DNA of 64,000 nucleotides from Chondromyces crocatus (GTDB lineage Bacteria; Myxococcota_A; Polyangia; Polyangiales; Polyangiaceae): positions 4,852,525 to 4,916,524 of the forward strand of contig NZ_CP012159.1 in the NCBI RefSeq assembly GCF_001189295.1, read 5' to 3'. Made by a program: the position numbers and the translations under genes. The notes under the pieces were generated by a model. The model searched no databases and had not been told where the DNA came from. It was given only the letters and a program-made list of their open reading frames with translations. Shown here piece by piece: positions 46,232-56,398 of this stretch; within the stretch, counting starts at the first letter, position 1; every line of letters begins with the position of its first letter.

Positions 46232-48157
46232 GTGAGCCATGATGCCCTTCTGAGCCCTCCGCTCGTCCTTCCCGAGGGCCTCCGGCTGGAGGGGGTGTCC
46301 GGTGCGCCGCGCGGGCGGCTTCCGGAGGCGGTCGAGGCGGTGCTGCTGGGCGGGGACGTGCAGCATGCCTGGGTGATCGCGGGGGAGTACGCGGTGCGCG
46401 TCGAGGCGCGTGAGGGGGCGGTCGTGGACCCTGTGGTCAGCGAGCGGCACAGATGGCTCCGCCACGCGAGCAGGGCGGGAGGGGTCGTGCTGCGCGCGTG
46501 GGAGGGGGAGGGCCGGGAGCGGCGGCTGCGCGTGCTGGAGGGGGATGGCAGCGTGCGGGAGGTGATGCTCCCCGAGATGTCGAAGCCGCGCGCGAGGATC
46601 CAGGAGGCGTTCGACGAGATCGTGGTGGGGCGTGACGTGGTGGTCGCGCGGCGCGGGAACCAGGTGTTCCTGGTGGAGCCTGTGGATGGCACCGTGCGCG
46701 CGCAGGTGCGCTTTCGAGGGAGGCCTCTCCGGGTCGCGCTGGCGCCGGACGAGGGGTCGTTCGCGCTGTGGTGCGAGGCGCGTGTGGAGCTGCGGGATGC
46801 GGTGGACGGGAGGCTGCGGTGGCGCGCGGACGAGGTGCGGCCGTTTCACGAGGCGTGGCTGCATCTGGTGTTCGAGCCGGCAGGGGGGCATGTGCTGGTA
46901 GAGGCACAGGCGCCGGGGAGCGTGGCGGGACAGGGGCGGGTGATGCTCGCGCTCGATGCGGCGACGGGGGTGAAGGCGTGGTCGCTTGCGCTGGAGCCGG
47001 GCTGGGAACGGGTGCGTCTGCTCTGCGTGGACGCGGGCGAGGGACGCGCGGCCTGCGTGATGGAGCGGCGGGTGGTGTTCTACGAGGTTGCGCGCGGGGC
47101 GCTCGCGGAGACCTGCGTGTTCGTCGAGGAGGGGGGGCAGATCCCGGAGGCGACGCTGGCGGGAGGGCTGCTGGTCGTGGCGGGGGACCAGACGTGGGGG
47201 CGGATCTCGCTGGAGGGGCGGTCGCTGGAGCCACCGGCGTGTCACCGGGGGGCGGTGGGCGCGGTGGTGCTGAGCCCCGAGGGGGGGAAGCTGGCGACGG
47301 TCGATGGGGAGCACGCGGTGCGGGTGTGGCGCGAGGACGGGACGTGGCTTGCGGGAATCGAGGGGCCCGTGGCGTTCGTGGTCTGGCTCGATGCCGAGAC
47401 GCTGATGGCGGTGGCGGGCGATGGGAGGGCGCGCGCTTTTGCGACAGACGGGTCGCTCCTGGCGGAGGAGGTGCTCGCGGGCTGGGCGATCGAGGCGGCT
47501 TGTGTGGCGGCGGGTGGGGAGGCCGTGGTGGTGGTCGGGAGGCCGCACGGGGGTGAGGGGCGGAGCGTGGTGCGCTGTCTCCGCAAGGGCCAGACGCTGG
47601 AGGCGATGGCGCACTGGACGATCCCGGAGCGGCATGGGGCGGGGGCGGTGGTCGCGGCGAGCGGGGAGGTGGTGGTGCTGCTCGCCTCGGGGACGAAGCG
47701 GTGGATCGTGCGCCTGGATCCCGAGACGCTGGCGGAGCGGCGTCGCACGGAGCTGCCCGTGCAGGTGGAGGTGAAGCGGGACGAGAGCTGGTCGATCGCG
47801 AGCTCGCTCGGGGGCTGGTCGGTGGACCGGGCAGGGACGACACTGCTGACGCGGCTGTCCAACCGAGGGGGGCTGGTGCGATGGGACCTCGCACTGGACG
47901 CGGCGGGGCCCGAGCTGCCGGCGTCGCGCACCGACGATCCCGATGTGCGGTCGGCGCTGGGCAAGCGCTGGGCGATCTGGCGGCTCTGGACGCGGGTGCA
48001 AGTGCGGGATGCGGTGACGGGTGAGGTGCGGGCGACGGTGGCGTTCGCTCCAGGAGGGGATGTGGCGTCGAGCGTGGAGCTGTCGCACGACGAGCGCACG
48101 ATGTTCATCGGGACCCGGAGTGGGGGCGTGCTGCGGGTGCGCATCGAGATGGAGTGA
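46232..48157 (+). CDS. WD40/PQQ-like beta-propeller protein
   Basis: 641 residues from a GTG at 46232. No signal peptide. The chain is built of repeated four-strand blades with hydrophobic cores and D/W turns: EGSFALWCEARVELRDAVDGRLRWRADE, GAVVLSPEGGKLATVDGEHAVRVWREDGTW, and SVELSHDERTMFIGTRSGGVLRV are readable as WD-type blades. About ten blades are possible, so it may form one or two propellers. It has no enzyme motif. It is likely a cytoplasmic scaffold, and its own partner is unknown. Genes with the same look surround it, including the kinase-propeller protein at 58201. Confidence 0.8.
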   Translation: MSHDALLSPPLVLPEGLRLEGVSGAPRGRLPEAVEAVLLGGDVQHAWVIAGEYAVRVEAREGAVVDPVVSERHRWLRHASRAGGVVLRAWEGEGRERRLRVLEGDGSVREVMLPEMSKPRARIQEAFDEIVVGRDVVVARRGNQVFLVEPVDGTVRAQVRFRGRPLRVALAPDEGSFALWCEARVELRDAVDGRLRWRADEVRPFHEAWLHLVFEPAGGHVLVEAQAPGSVAGQGRVMLALDAATGVKAWSLALEPGWERVRLLCVDAGEGRAACVMERRVVFYEVARGALAETCVFVEEGGQIPEATLAGGLLVVAGDQTWGRISLEGRSLEPPACHRGAVGAVVLSPEGGKLATVDGEHAVRVWREDGTWLAGIEGPVAFVVWLDAETLMAVAGDGRARAFATDGSLLAEEVLAGWAIEAACVAAGGEAVVVVGRPHGGEGRSVVRCLRKGQTLEAMAHWTIPERHGAGAVVAASGEVVVLLASGTKRWIVRLDPETLAERRRTELPVQVEVKRDESWSIASSLGGWSVDRAGTTLLTRLSNRGGLVRWDLALDAAGPELPASRTDDPDVRSALGKRWAIWRLWTRVQVRDAVTGEVRATVAFAPGGDVASSVELSHDERTMFIGTRSGGVLRVRIEME

Positions 48158-48208
48158 GTGGGGCGCGCCGTGGTGGTGGGCGCGTCGATGGCGCTGGGGC
48201 CTCGGCGA

Positions 48209-48616
48209 TCACGAGAGGTCGAGGTCCAGCGGTTCGATTCCGATTCGCCAGCTCGCGCGGCCCTTGCCGTCGAGGTTCAACGCCATGAGGTAGTCCTCCT
48301 GGCCATCGTCGGAGACGAGGCGCACCCGGTCGCTGGGGATGCCGCGCGTGCGCAGGGCCTCGAAATCGAGGGTCTGCCAGGCTTCGTCGGCGGCGCTGGT
48401 CTTTTCGGGCTCGTCTCCTGCGTCGACCTCGTCGGCATCGTCAGATTCGTCGAACCACTCCTCGTCCAGGGGTTTCCAGTCGGTGCTGTGCGCCGCGAAC
48501 TGGGGCGAGGGTTCGAAGTCGCCGTGGGCCCAGGGGAAGTCGGACATCGGGTCCCAGGTCACGTGCCCGATGCAGTCGTCGCCGAGGAAGACAGCCTGTC
48601 GTCGCGAGGATGCCAT
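48209..48616 (-). CDS. Small acidic protein of unknown function
   Basis: 135 residues from the ATG at 48616. It begins FLGDDCIGHVTWDPMSDFPWAHGDFEP, a Trp/Asp-rich motif, and ends with a beta-type segment (DRVRLVSDDGQEDYLMALNLDGKGRASWRIG). The centre is an acidic low-complexity linker. The composition and the W/D spacing look like a genuine small family that occurs in several large-genome bacteria, but I cannot name it. It is on the opposite strand to both neighbours, with about 190 bases to the next gene start. Confidence 0.7.
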   Translation of the reverse strand: MASSRRQAVFLGDDCIGHVTWDPMSDFPWAHGDFEPSPQFAAHSTDWKPLDEEWFDESDDADEVDAGDEPEKTSAADEAWQTLDFEALRTRGIPSDRVRLVSDDGQEDYLMALNLDGKGRASWRIGIEPLDLDLS

Positions 48617-48802
48617 GGTGGTCGAAGGCTATCGCGTAGGTGGCGTCCGAGGGGAGCAGCTCGATGGGCGGAGGATGCGTACGGCGAGCGGCAGGATGCC
48701 ATCGAGCTGCTCGATGGCGTCGTCGTCGGGGCGTCGAGAGAGGGCGGGGGGACGCCCGAGGGATGGACGCCGAGGGCGCTCCCAGGCGAAGCTCCCGCGC
48801 CG

Positions 48803-50569
48803 ATGAGCCAGAGCTTCCAGTTGGTTTCCACGTCGCGGTCGACGCCATCGGCGATGAGGACGGGCGGGGATGTGGAGGTCGCGTATGCGTCCGTCGTTCC
48901 GCTCGCGTTCCTCGCGCTGTTCGATCCGGGGGACATCGTGGCCTTGCCGTGGAGCAAGGAGCGGCGGCAGTTGACGTTGTTCGCGCGGAAGGAGCGGGCG
49001 CTTGCGCGTCTCCAGGGGCGAGCGTCGAGGCTCTCGGAGCAGTTTGCGCGGGAGCTGTCCGCGATCGCGCAGCGGCGGGGGGTGCCCGAGCATGCGGAGG
49101 GGGTTCGACCGGGGAGCGAGGTGCTTCGGGCGCGGATCGATGCGTTTGTGGCGCTCGTGCGCGCGGTGCCGGGAGATCACGTCCAGGTGTTCCTGAATGA
49201 TTCCTACTTCGGCTGGGATGACGGAAGGCGCTTCGAGCTGACCGAGTACCTCGGGGCTGGCGAGGCGCGCGGGGACGGCTGGGCGGACGCGCTCGCGCTC
49301 TGGGATTTCACCAACGCGACGGCGCCGGTGTGGACTCAGGAGCTGGTGATGACGGCGCTGACGGGGGAGCATGTCGCGCGGTCGGCGGAGCACGACACGC
49401 TCCGGAATGCGCTGGAGGACGACGACTTCGCCGCCGGGGCGGTCGTCGGGATGCTCGCGCTGGTGCTCGAAGCGTACGCGCCGTACGTGATGGCGGCGCA
49501 CCGGCTTCCCTGGCTGGCCGAGGTGCTGGGTGGGGTGTCGCTGGGGATCGCTCGTGATCTGCGGCTGCGCGTGGTGACGTCGGACGGCGAGGTGGCTGCG
49601 GCGCTGCCTCCGACGGAGGCGCTGGCCGGGCTGTCGGTCGGGTGCTTCGGGCCGCTCGCAGCGCGCTCCGACGACGAGCTGTTCGCCTGGCTCGATGCGC
49701 TGTGGCGGATGGCGGAAGAGGGGGCGTTCGCGGAGGGGCCGATCACGTGCACGGGGCTGTCGCGGGATGCCGGGCCGCTCGAGGCGTTCCCGCGGGTAGC
49801 GGATGCGTATTCCGCGGAGGCCATCGCGCTGCCGCCGCTCGAACGGCGAGGGGACGTGGAGCTGTGGCGGCAGTTCGGTGCGACGCCAGAGGAGGAGCGC
49901 CCCGTGTGGCTGGGCCGGCTCTCCGCGGCGCAGCGGATCGGGCTGTACGATTCGATGCAGACGAGGGACCCCGCGGACGAGACGCTCGCGGAGCTGCCGA
50001 CGAGGATCTCGGGGTACGTCGAGCACGATCCCGAGGCGCAGATCCACGGGTTTGCCGTCTGCGAGGACTGGGATGACGCGCTTGCGGAGCTGGCGTTCGA
50101 GAATCCCGATCCCCGGGCGCGCGTCGCGCTGATCCGTGAGATGTGGGACTTCTTCGACGACGGGATCTGGAGCCGTCTCCTCGACGATCCGGTGGCTGCC
50201 GTTCGCGCCGAGGCCGTGAGCAAGTCGGACTGTCCGGAGCCTTCACGCGCGAGTGAGCGTCACGCTGGCGTGCGGGCCGCGTCGTACGAGGCGAACGAGT
50301 TGGAGCTGGTCCTGCTGGCCGGGCACGCCGATCCAGCGGTTCGGGCGGTGGTGGCGGACAACCCTCGGGCCTCGACGCGCACGGTGGTCGCCCTGGCGCG
50401 CGATCCGGTGACGGCGGTGCAGCGAGCGGCGATCGGGCGGCTGGCGTTTCATGCGTATGGCTACGATGGGGGGGACACGTCGGCGCGGGATGCGTTCGAA
50501 CGACTGAGGCGAGGCGCGGACGATGCGCTGCGCGGGCTGCTCGACGAGGGCTCGAAGCTCTACGCGTGA
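48803..50569 (+). CDS. Large repeat protein with LRV/HEAT-like C-terminus
   Basis: 588 residues from the ATG at 48803 (the ATG at 48854 is an alternative; the upstream open part is a shadow). The first 430 residues are largely helical with no known motif (VQVFLNDSYFGWDDGRRFELTEYLG, LWDFTNATAPVWTQELVMTAL). The last ~150 residues read as variant Leu/HEAT repeats: ENPDPRARVALIREM, DDPVAAVRAEAVSKSD, GHADPAVRAVVADNPRAS, ARDPVTAVQRAAIGRLAF. The pattern D-P-x-x-x-V-R-x-x-x-A is that of LRV repeats. It is probably a cytoplasmic binding protein; the partner is unknown. Confidence 0.75.
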   Translation: MSQSFQLVSTSRSTPSAMRTGGDVEVAYASVVPLAFLALFDPGDIVALPWSKERRQLTLFARKERALARLQGRASRLSEQFARELSAIAQRRGVPEHAEGVRPGSEVLRARIDAFVALVRAVPGDHVQVFLNDSYFGWDDGRRFELTEYLGAGEARGDGWADALALWDFTNATAPVWTQELVMTALTGEHVARSAEHDTLRNALEDDDFAAGAVVGMLALVLEAYAPYVMAAHRLPWLAEVLGGVSLGIARDLRLRVVTSDGEVAAALPPTEALAGLSVGCFGPLAARSDDELFAWLDALWRMAEEGAFAEGPITCTGLSRDAGPLEAFPRVADAYSAEAIALPPLERRGDVELWRQFGATPEEERPVWLGRLSAAQRIGLYDSMQTRDPADETLAELPTRISGYVEHDPEAQIHGFAVCEDWDDALAELAFENPDPRARVALIREMWDFFDDGIWSRLLDDPVAAVRAEAVSKSDCPEPSRASERHAGVRAASYEANELELVLLAGHADPAVRAVVADNPRASTRTVVALARDPVTAVQRAAIGRLAFHAYGYDGGDTSARDAFERLRRGADDALRGLLDEGSKLYA

Positions 50570-50710
50570 CGTCGGCGCGCGCACACGAGTGAGCCCTCAC
50601 ACGAACGGACGGCCGCACGCCATCGACCCCGGTTGCTCCCCAGGACCCCGGCATCTCTTCGCGCATCGCTTCTTCTGGAACCTCCGGCGCTCGGGTATGT
50701 CCAGAGGCCC

Positions 50711-53700
50711 ATGCGTCGATCCCGCTTCCTCCTGAGCGCCCTTGCGCTGTCGGCGGCCCTCGGTTCAGCTCCCTCTGGCGCGGCCCCTTCCGGTCCCGAG
50801 GCCGTGGCCCGCGGGCTCGACCTCTTCCTGCATGCGCCAGACCGGGGGGCGCCGGGGTCGCGCTTGCCGGTGCAGGTCGTGGCGCTCGGCTACCCGACGG
50901 CGCTCGCGCAGCGGCCGCTGGAAGCGGTGACGGTCGAGGCGGTGTGGGATCCGGAGCATCTCGGCGAGGTGAGCGCGGTGCCGCCGCCGGTGCAGGCGAC
51001 GACGGACGCGGGAGGGCGGGCGCACCTGGAGGTGCCCATCCCCGAGGGGGTGCCGCAGGAGCTGAAGCTGCTCGTCGGGGTGCGGGTGGGGGATCGGCAG
51101 CGCACGCAGGTGCTGCAGGTGAGGCGAACGGCCACGCATGACGTGGCGCTCCGGGTGCCGGATCAGCGGGTGGTACCCGGGGGGGCGCTGTCGGCGTGGG
51201 TGACGGTGGAAGGGGCGGCGACGGGGCTGCCGGTGGCGAACGCGCCGGTGGAGGTGAGCCTCCTGGAGGGCGGGGTGGCGCGGCAGTCGGCGGTGGTGAA
51301 GACCGACGCGGCGGGGGTGGCGATGGCGCGGGTGCAGATCCCCTGGACCGAGGAGCCGGCGTGGTCGTGGACGCTGCGGGCGCGGTCGCTGGTGGCCGGG
51401 GAGTCGGCTGGGTCGGCGTCGATGTCGCTCACGCCACGCGAGGAGACGCCAGGGGAGCCGCGGCTCACGGCGACGTGGGACACGCCGGAGGTGGGGGCAG
51501 GGGAGCAGGCCGCGTACGTGCTGCGGGTGCGGGACGGGGCGGAGCTGCCCGTGGTGGGGCTGCCGGTGCGGGTCTGGGTGGGGCAGAAGGGGACGAAGCC
51601 GCCGACGGAAGAGAAGGCGTGGGAGAAGGCGTCGACGCTGGTGCACACCGACGTGGCCGGGGAGATCAAGGGGACGGCGATGGCGCCGACGACGGTGGTG
51701 CAAGGGGTGGGGTCCGAGCTGCGGGTGGTGGCGCGGGCGGTGTTCGAGGGGCGGCCGCTGTCGCGCGAGGCGACGGTGGCGGTGGAGAGCCGGACGTCGG
51801 AGGTGACGCTGCATCCGGAGGGCGGGGTGATCGTGCCCGGGGTGACGCAGCGGATGCTCGTGCGGGTGCTCGATGGGCGCTACGAGCCGGTGTCGGGTGC
51901 GTTCCACGTGGAGGCGGACGGGCTGCGGGCGTCGGTGACGACGGATGCGTTCGGAGAGGCGGAGGTGACGTGGCAGGCGCCGGTGGATCTGGGGGGCTTC
52001 CGCGCCGTGGGGCCGTGCGCGGGTGGGGTGGCAGCGGCGGTGACGGTGCGGCCGGCCGAGGCGATCGCGGCGCTGCGGGGGAGGAGCGCGCCGTTCGTGC
52101 TGTGCGCGTCGGTGAACCGGGGCGCCGGGGCGCTGATGGTGCCGGAGAAGGCGGTGGTGCGGGCAGGAGAGGCGGCCGCGGTGCAGCTCCGGATGCCAGG
52201 GCCAGGGGCGGGACTCGGTGGACGGGGCGGGGCCGGCGGTGGGCGCGGGAAGGACGAGGGGGCGTGGTGGAGCACGCTGCTCTCGTCGGAGGATCAGTCG
52301 CGGGCCGGAGGCGCGTGGTTCGAGGGGCGGGCGGGGTCGCTGACGGTGCCGCAAGGGGCGGCTGGGGTGTGGTCGCTGTGGGCGCTGTCGCCTCGGTCGG
52401 GGGCGGAGGCGCTGCGCGCTGGCGGGGCGCTGCTGGTGACACCGCGGGTGCTGCCGCGGCTGGAAGCGAAGCTCGTGGGCGGGCGCGCGGTGCCAGGGGG
52501 GATGGTGGAGGTGGAGCTCGCGCTGTCCGGCGATCCGGGTGGGGGGCTCCCCGGGACGATCGCGGCGGTGGTCGTGGATCTGTACGGGGGCGGTTCGGTG
52601 CACGGGATCGCGGGGCTCGACACGCGGACGCGGCTCTGCGGGAAGGTGTCGGTGGAGCGGGAGCGGTGTGATGCGTTCCTGAGCGGGGATACGGCGCTGG
52701 ATCCGCTGCGTCGGGCGGCGCTCGGGGCCGAGGTGCGCTCGCCGCGAGAGGCGAACCATGATCCGGCCGGGACCGCGACGACGACGATGCGCGAGGCGTT
52801 CGGGCAGGTGCTGCGGTCGCTGGAGGGGGCCGTGTACGAGGCGTCGGCATCGCCGGAGCGGATGCGGGATGTGGCGCGCAAAGGGCCGGGGGGCTTCCAG
52901 TTCAACCCGGAGCTGATGACGCTGGTGACGGCGGCGATGGACGCGCCGCCGAACACGCCCGGGGGAGAGCCGGTGGGGCTCGCGGACCTGGTGGCGGTGG
53001 ACGGGCAGGTGACGTTCGACAACGTGGCGCGGCGGGTGACGCGGCTGAAGCTGTTCAAGGTGCTGTCGGCGTTGCGGGAGCTGCGGCGGGATCGGCAGCT
53101 CGACATGGACGAGCCGGCGCTGAAGGATCCCGGAGCGCTGCTGCGGCGCGCGGTGCGGGACGAGAAGATCTCGGAGGATCTGCTGCTGGATCCGTGGGGC
53201 GGGACGATCCAGTTCGTGAAGACGGGGGCGGCGTCGGCGCCCTTCTTGACGGTGACGCGGGGCTTCGCGCTGCAATCGCCTGGGCCGGATGGGCGGATCG
53301 GGACGGGCGACGATGTGAAGGATCCGTTCGAGCGGGTGGTGCGGTCGGGGTCGCCCTACGCGGAGGCGCTGGGCGAGGACGAGATCGTGGACGCGCGGTT
53401 CGACATGGAGGTGGGGGACGCGACGGTGGCGTCATGGGAGCGGCTCTTGACGGCGATGACGGGGATGACGCTGGGGATGGGGACGATCACCACCGTGGGG
53501 TACGGGAGCGGGACGGGCTCGGGGCAGGGGTTCGGGTCCGGGCACGGGCGGCTCGCGGGGGCGCACGTGCGGCGGTCGGCGTCGCTGTCGACGGGGGTGT
53601 TTTACTGGTCGCCGCCGGTGCGCACGGGGTCGGACGGGAAGTTGCGGATGAAGATCCCGCTGGGCGACGTGGAGACGACGTGGCGGATCGCGTTCGTGGG

Positions 53701-55573
53701 GGCGCCGGATCAGGGGTCGACGGCGACGACGACGCTGGACGTGGCGGCGTCGTTGCCGCTGTCGGTGCGGGTGAACGCGGGGGCGTCGTGGGTGACGGGC
53801 GACGAGGTGGACGTGGCGCTGTCGGTGCGCAACCGGTCGGCGAAGGCGCTCCGGGCGTCGCTGGCGATCGCGGCGGAAGGGGTGGCGGGGCTGGTGCGCG
53901 AGAGCGACAAGGCGCAGGTGGTGGAGGTGCCGGCTGGAGGCGCGACGCCGGTGCGGGTGCGGGTGCGGGCGTCGAAGGCCGGGAAGGCAGCGCTGTCGGC
54001 GCGGGTGAGCGCGGCCGGGCTGGAGGGGGACACGGCGCGTCACTCGTGGGAGGTGCGCGCGCCGGGGGAGGCGACGGATCTGACGGCGGCGCAGTGGGTG
54101 GAGGCGGGTTCAGGGGAGGCCAAGGCCGAGACGATGCTGCAAGCGCCGCTGGATGCGCGGGTGCACGTACTGGCAGGGGCGCCGCGGCTGGTGCTGGAGC
54201 GAGGGATTGCGGGGGCGCTTTCGGCAGCGCTGGAGTCGGTGGAACCCGATCGGCTGGGATCGCCGCGGGCGATGGCGGATGCGCTGGAGGTGGCAGCGCG
54301 GATCAAGCGGTGGGCGACGGCGCGGGGAGAGGCCGGGGCGAAGCTGGCAGGGCGCGCTGGCGAGGTGGAGCGGCGCGCGGTGGGGCGGCTGCTGGCCTTC
54401 AAGGAGGGGAAGCGGGAGGTGCTGTTCTGGGGGCCGGAGCGGCGGGCGCGGGCGTTCGCACCCGAGGCGCTGGTGTCGATGCTGCCGAAGGACGCCGGCT
54501 GCCCCGCAGAGGAGCTGGGGAAGCGCGGGCTGGACGAGGCGCTGGAGGCGCTCGAGGTGGAGCCGATGCCCGAGGGCGGGGCGGCGCTGGCCTGCTGGGA
54601 TGCGTTCGTGACCGAGACGGTGGCGGCCGCGCAGGAGGGCGGGGACGCCGTGGCGCTCGCGCGGGCGGTGCTGGCCCTGGCGGAGCGGCCGCACCGGGTG
54701 GCGCTGGCGTCTGGGCTCGCCGATGAGCTGCGGTCGAAGGTGGCGCTGCGCGTGAGCGGGGGGGTGTCGCTGTCGTCGGCGCAGGCGAGCGATCGGGGGG
54801 CGCGGGCCGTGGTGTACGCGGCGCTGCTGCGGAGCGCTGGGCTCGGAAAGAGCGCGGCGCCGGCAGGGGCGTTGTTCGGGTGGGTGGGCGTGCAAGGGGA
54901 CGTTCGCGGGGGGTACGGGTCGACGCTGGGGACGCGGTCGGTGGTGCGGGCGCTGCTGGCACACGAGGGGTCGGAGAAGGCGGCCGCAGGGGTGTCGCGG
55001 GTGAAGGTGATGCCCTGGGAGCGGCGCGCGGGGTCCGGGGGGGAGGGCACGGGCGCTGTGGAAGGGCCGGTGCAGGAGGTGGAGGTCGGGCCGGCGGGGC
55101 AGGTGGTGGTGCCGCTCGGGGCATCGACGGTCGATGTGGTGCTGTCGGTGGTGGGGCCCGGGGTGATGGCGCGGCTGGAGCGGCCGGCGCTGCGGCGGTG
55201 GTCGAGCCCTCCGGACGTGCGCGAGAGCCCGGTGCAGATCGAGGTGGACTGGCCGAAGCAGGCGCGCGCGGGGGGCGTGGGGACGCTGCGGGTGGCGCTG
55301 CAGAGCCGGCTGGGGCGGGCCCACGAGGTGGATGCGCGGATCCCGCTGCCGCCGGGGGTGTCGCTGGCAGCGGCCGTGAAGGGGGTGCGGCAGGTGCAAG
55401 GCGCGCTGCTGGTGCGGGCAGCGATCGCGGCGGACGGGAAGGCGGCGCGGCTGGAGATCCCGCTGCGGTTCAGCCTGGGAGGGAAGATGACGGTGCCCGA
55501 GGCGCGGGCGAAGGTGGCGCTGGAGGAGCTGCCGCGGGCGGTGGCGCCAGCGAGGGCGCTGCGGGCGGAGTGA
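50711..55573 (+). CDS. Alpha-2-macroglobulin-like protein without thioester, with GspG-like insert
   Basis: 1,620 residues from the ATG at 50711 (AGAGG just before). Signal peptide MRRSRFLLSALALSAALGSAPSGA. Residues ~30-500 are macroglobulin-type beta domains (GLPVRVWVGQKG, ATVAVESRTSEVTLHPEGG). At ~777-885 there is an insert that reads like the end of a type II pseudopilin: LLLDPWGGTIQF, then FALQSPGPDGRIGTGDDVKDPF. The A2M bait/ANA-like domain follows near 960 (VFYWSPPVRTGSDGKLRM, VETTWRIAFVG). A helical thioester-like domain at ~1150-1400 has no CxEQ, so it cannot form the covalent trap. Bacterial A2M proteins guard the periplasm against proteases, and this one should act without covalent capture. 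Confidence 0.85.
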   Translation: MRRSRFLLSALALSAALGSAPSGAAPSGPEAVARGLDLFLHAPDRGAPGSRLPVQVVALGYPTALAQRPLEAVTVEAVWDPEHLGEVSAVPPPVQATTDAGGRAHLEVPIPEGVPQELKLLVGVRVGDRQRTQVLQVRRTATHDVALRVPDQRVVPGGALSAWVTVEGAATGLPVANAPVEVSLLEGGVARQSAVVKTDAAGVAMARVQIPWTEEPAWSWTLRARSLVAGESAGSASMSLTPREETPGEPRLTATWDTPEVGAGEQAAYVLRVRDGAELPVVGLPVRVWVGQKGTKPPTEEKAWEKASTLVHTDVAGEIKGTAMAPTTVVQGVGSELRVVARAVFEGRPLSREATVAVESRTSEVTLHPEGGVIVPGVTQRMLVRVLDGRYEPVSGAFHVEADGLRASVTTDAFGEAEVTWQAPVDLGGFRAVGPCAGGVAAAVTVRPAEAIAALRGRSAPFVLCASVNRGAGALMVPEKAVVRAGEAAAVQLRMPGPGAGLGGRGGAGGGRGKDEGAWWSTLLSSEDQSRAGGAWFEGRAGSLTVPQGAAGVWSLWALSPRSGAEALRAGGALLVTPRVLPRLEAKLVGGRAVPGGMVEVELALSGDPGGGLPGTIAAVVVDLYGGGSVHGIAGLDTRTRLCGKVSVERERCDAFLSGDTALDPLRRAALGAEVRSPREANHDPAGTATTTMREAFGQVLRSLEGAVYEASASPERMRDVARKGPGGFQFNPELMTLVTAAMDAPPNTPGGEPVGLADLVAVDGQVTFDNVARRVTRLKLFKVLSALRELRRDRQLDMDEPALKDPGALLRRAVRDEKISEDLLLDPWGGTIQFVKTGAASAPFLTVTRGFALQSPGPDGRIGTGDDVKDPFERVVRSGSPYAEALGEDEIVDARFDMEVGDATVASWERLLTAMTGMTLGMGTITTVGYGSGTGSGQGFGSGHGRLAGAHVRRSASLSTGVFYWSPPVRTGSDGKLRMKIPLGDVETTWRIAFVGAPDQGSTATTTLDVAASLPLSVRVNAGASWVTGDEVDVALSVRNRSAKALRASLAIAAEGVAGLVRESDKAQVVEVPAGGATPVRVRVRASKAGKAALSARVSAAGLEGDTARHSWEVRAPGEATDLTAAQWVEAGSGEAKAETMLQAPLDARVHVLAGAPRLVLERGIAGALSAALESVEPDRLGSPRAMADALEVAARIKRWATARGEAGAKLAGRAGEVERRAVGRLLAFKEGKREVLFWGPERRARAFAPEALVSMLPKDAGCPAEELGKRGLDEALEALEVEPMPEGGAALACWDAFVTETVAAAQEGGDAVALARAVLALAERPHRVALASGLADELRSKVALRVSGGVSLSSAQASDRGARAVVYAALLRSAGLGKSAAPAGALFGWVGVQGDVRGGYGSTLGTRSVVRALLAHEGSEKAAAGVSRVKVMPWERRAGSGGEGTGAVEGPVQEVEVGPAGQVVVPLGASTVDVVLSVVGPGVMARLERPALRRWSSPPDVRESPVQIEVDWPKQARAGGVGTLRVALQSRLGRAHEVDARIPLPPGVSLAAAVKGVRQVQGALLVRAAIAADGKAARLEIPLRFSLGGKMTVPEARAKVALEELPRAVAPARALRAE

Positions 55574-55731
55574 GGTGGCGGCGGGGGGGGCTCGATGCGC
55601 TGCTGGTGCGCGTCGCCGGGTGCTCTCGAGCCGGTTTCGTTCAAGGGATGCGAGGAACGTTCAATCTTCCGGAGCGCGAGGTCGATAGCTTGCGTCCAGA
55701 AACGCGCTCCGTCGCGATCAGGAGATTGAAC

Positions 55732-56391
55732 ATGGCTACTGCGAAGAACGACAAGATCGGGCTCGATGCATTGTTGACGCCGGACAACTGCGCGCTGGTG
55801 CTGATTGATCACCAGCCCTTCCAGGTCAGCGGTGTGCAGAACGTCGATCCCAACACGATGATCAACAACGTGGTCATGCTGGCGAAGGGCGCGAAGGCGT
55901 TCGGCGTGCCGACGTTGCTGACGACGGTGATCGAGGAACGTGGTGGCTACCTGATCAAGCCATTGCAGGATGTATTCCCCGAGCAGAAGCCGATCGATCG
56001 GACGACCATCAATACGTGGGAAGATCCGCGCTGCGTCGAGTGGGTCAAGAAGACCGGGCGCAAGAAGATCATCATGGCGGCGCTATGGACCGAGATCTGC
56101 CTGGCATTCCCGGTGATCCACGCGCTGGGGGACGGCTACGAGGTGTACTTCGTCACGGATGCGTCCGGCGGTGTCAGCAAGGAGGCCCACGAGATGGCCA
56201 TCCACCGGATGATCCAGGCGGGCGCGGTGCCGCTCACGTCGACGGTGGTGCTCTCGGAGCTGCAGCGGGACTGGGCGCGGCTGGAGACGGCGGAGAAGCT
56301 CGCCGAGATCATCCTTGCCCACGGCGGCCATGTCGGCACGAACCTCGCCTGGGAGTACCAGCTCCTCGGGCTCGTGCCGCGAGGGAAGTGA
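55732..56391 (+). CDS. YcaC-type isochorismatase-family hydrolase
   Basis: 219 residues from the ATG at 55732, with AGGAG at the right distance. The frame is open far upstream, but that part is the shadow of the A2M gene. The cysteine-hydrolase fold is complete: ALVLIDHQPFQ holds the catalytic Asp near 24, and ALWTEICLAFP the nucleophile Cys near 122. FVTDASGGVSKEAHEMAI is the typical YcaC continuation. No metal-binding motif is seen. YcaC proteins form octamers of unknown substrate and are often linked to stress. The gene is on the same strand as its neighbours, and a hairpin follows directly. Confidence 0.9.
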   Translation: MATAKNDKIGLDALLTPDNCALVLIDHQPFQVSGVQNVDPNTMINNVVMLAKGAKAFGVPTLLTTVIEERGGYLIKPLQDVFPEQKPIDRTTINTWEDPRCVEWVKKTGRKKIIMAALWTEICLAFPVIHALGDGYEVYFVTDASGGVSKEAHEMAIHRMIQAGAVPLTSTVVLSELQRDWARLETAEKLAEIILAHGGHVGTNLAWEYQLLGLVPRGK

Positions 56392-56398
56392 GGGCGAG

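Noticed and set aside
50765-53275. Open antisense frame of more than 800 codons inside the A2M-like gene
   Set aside because: His/Arg/Pro-rich shadow without motif or start signal.
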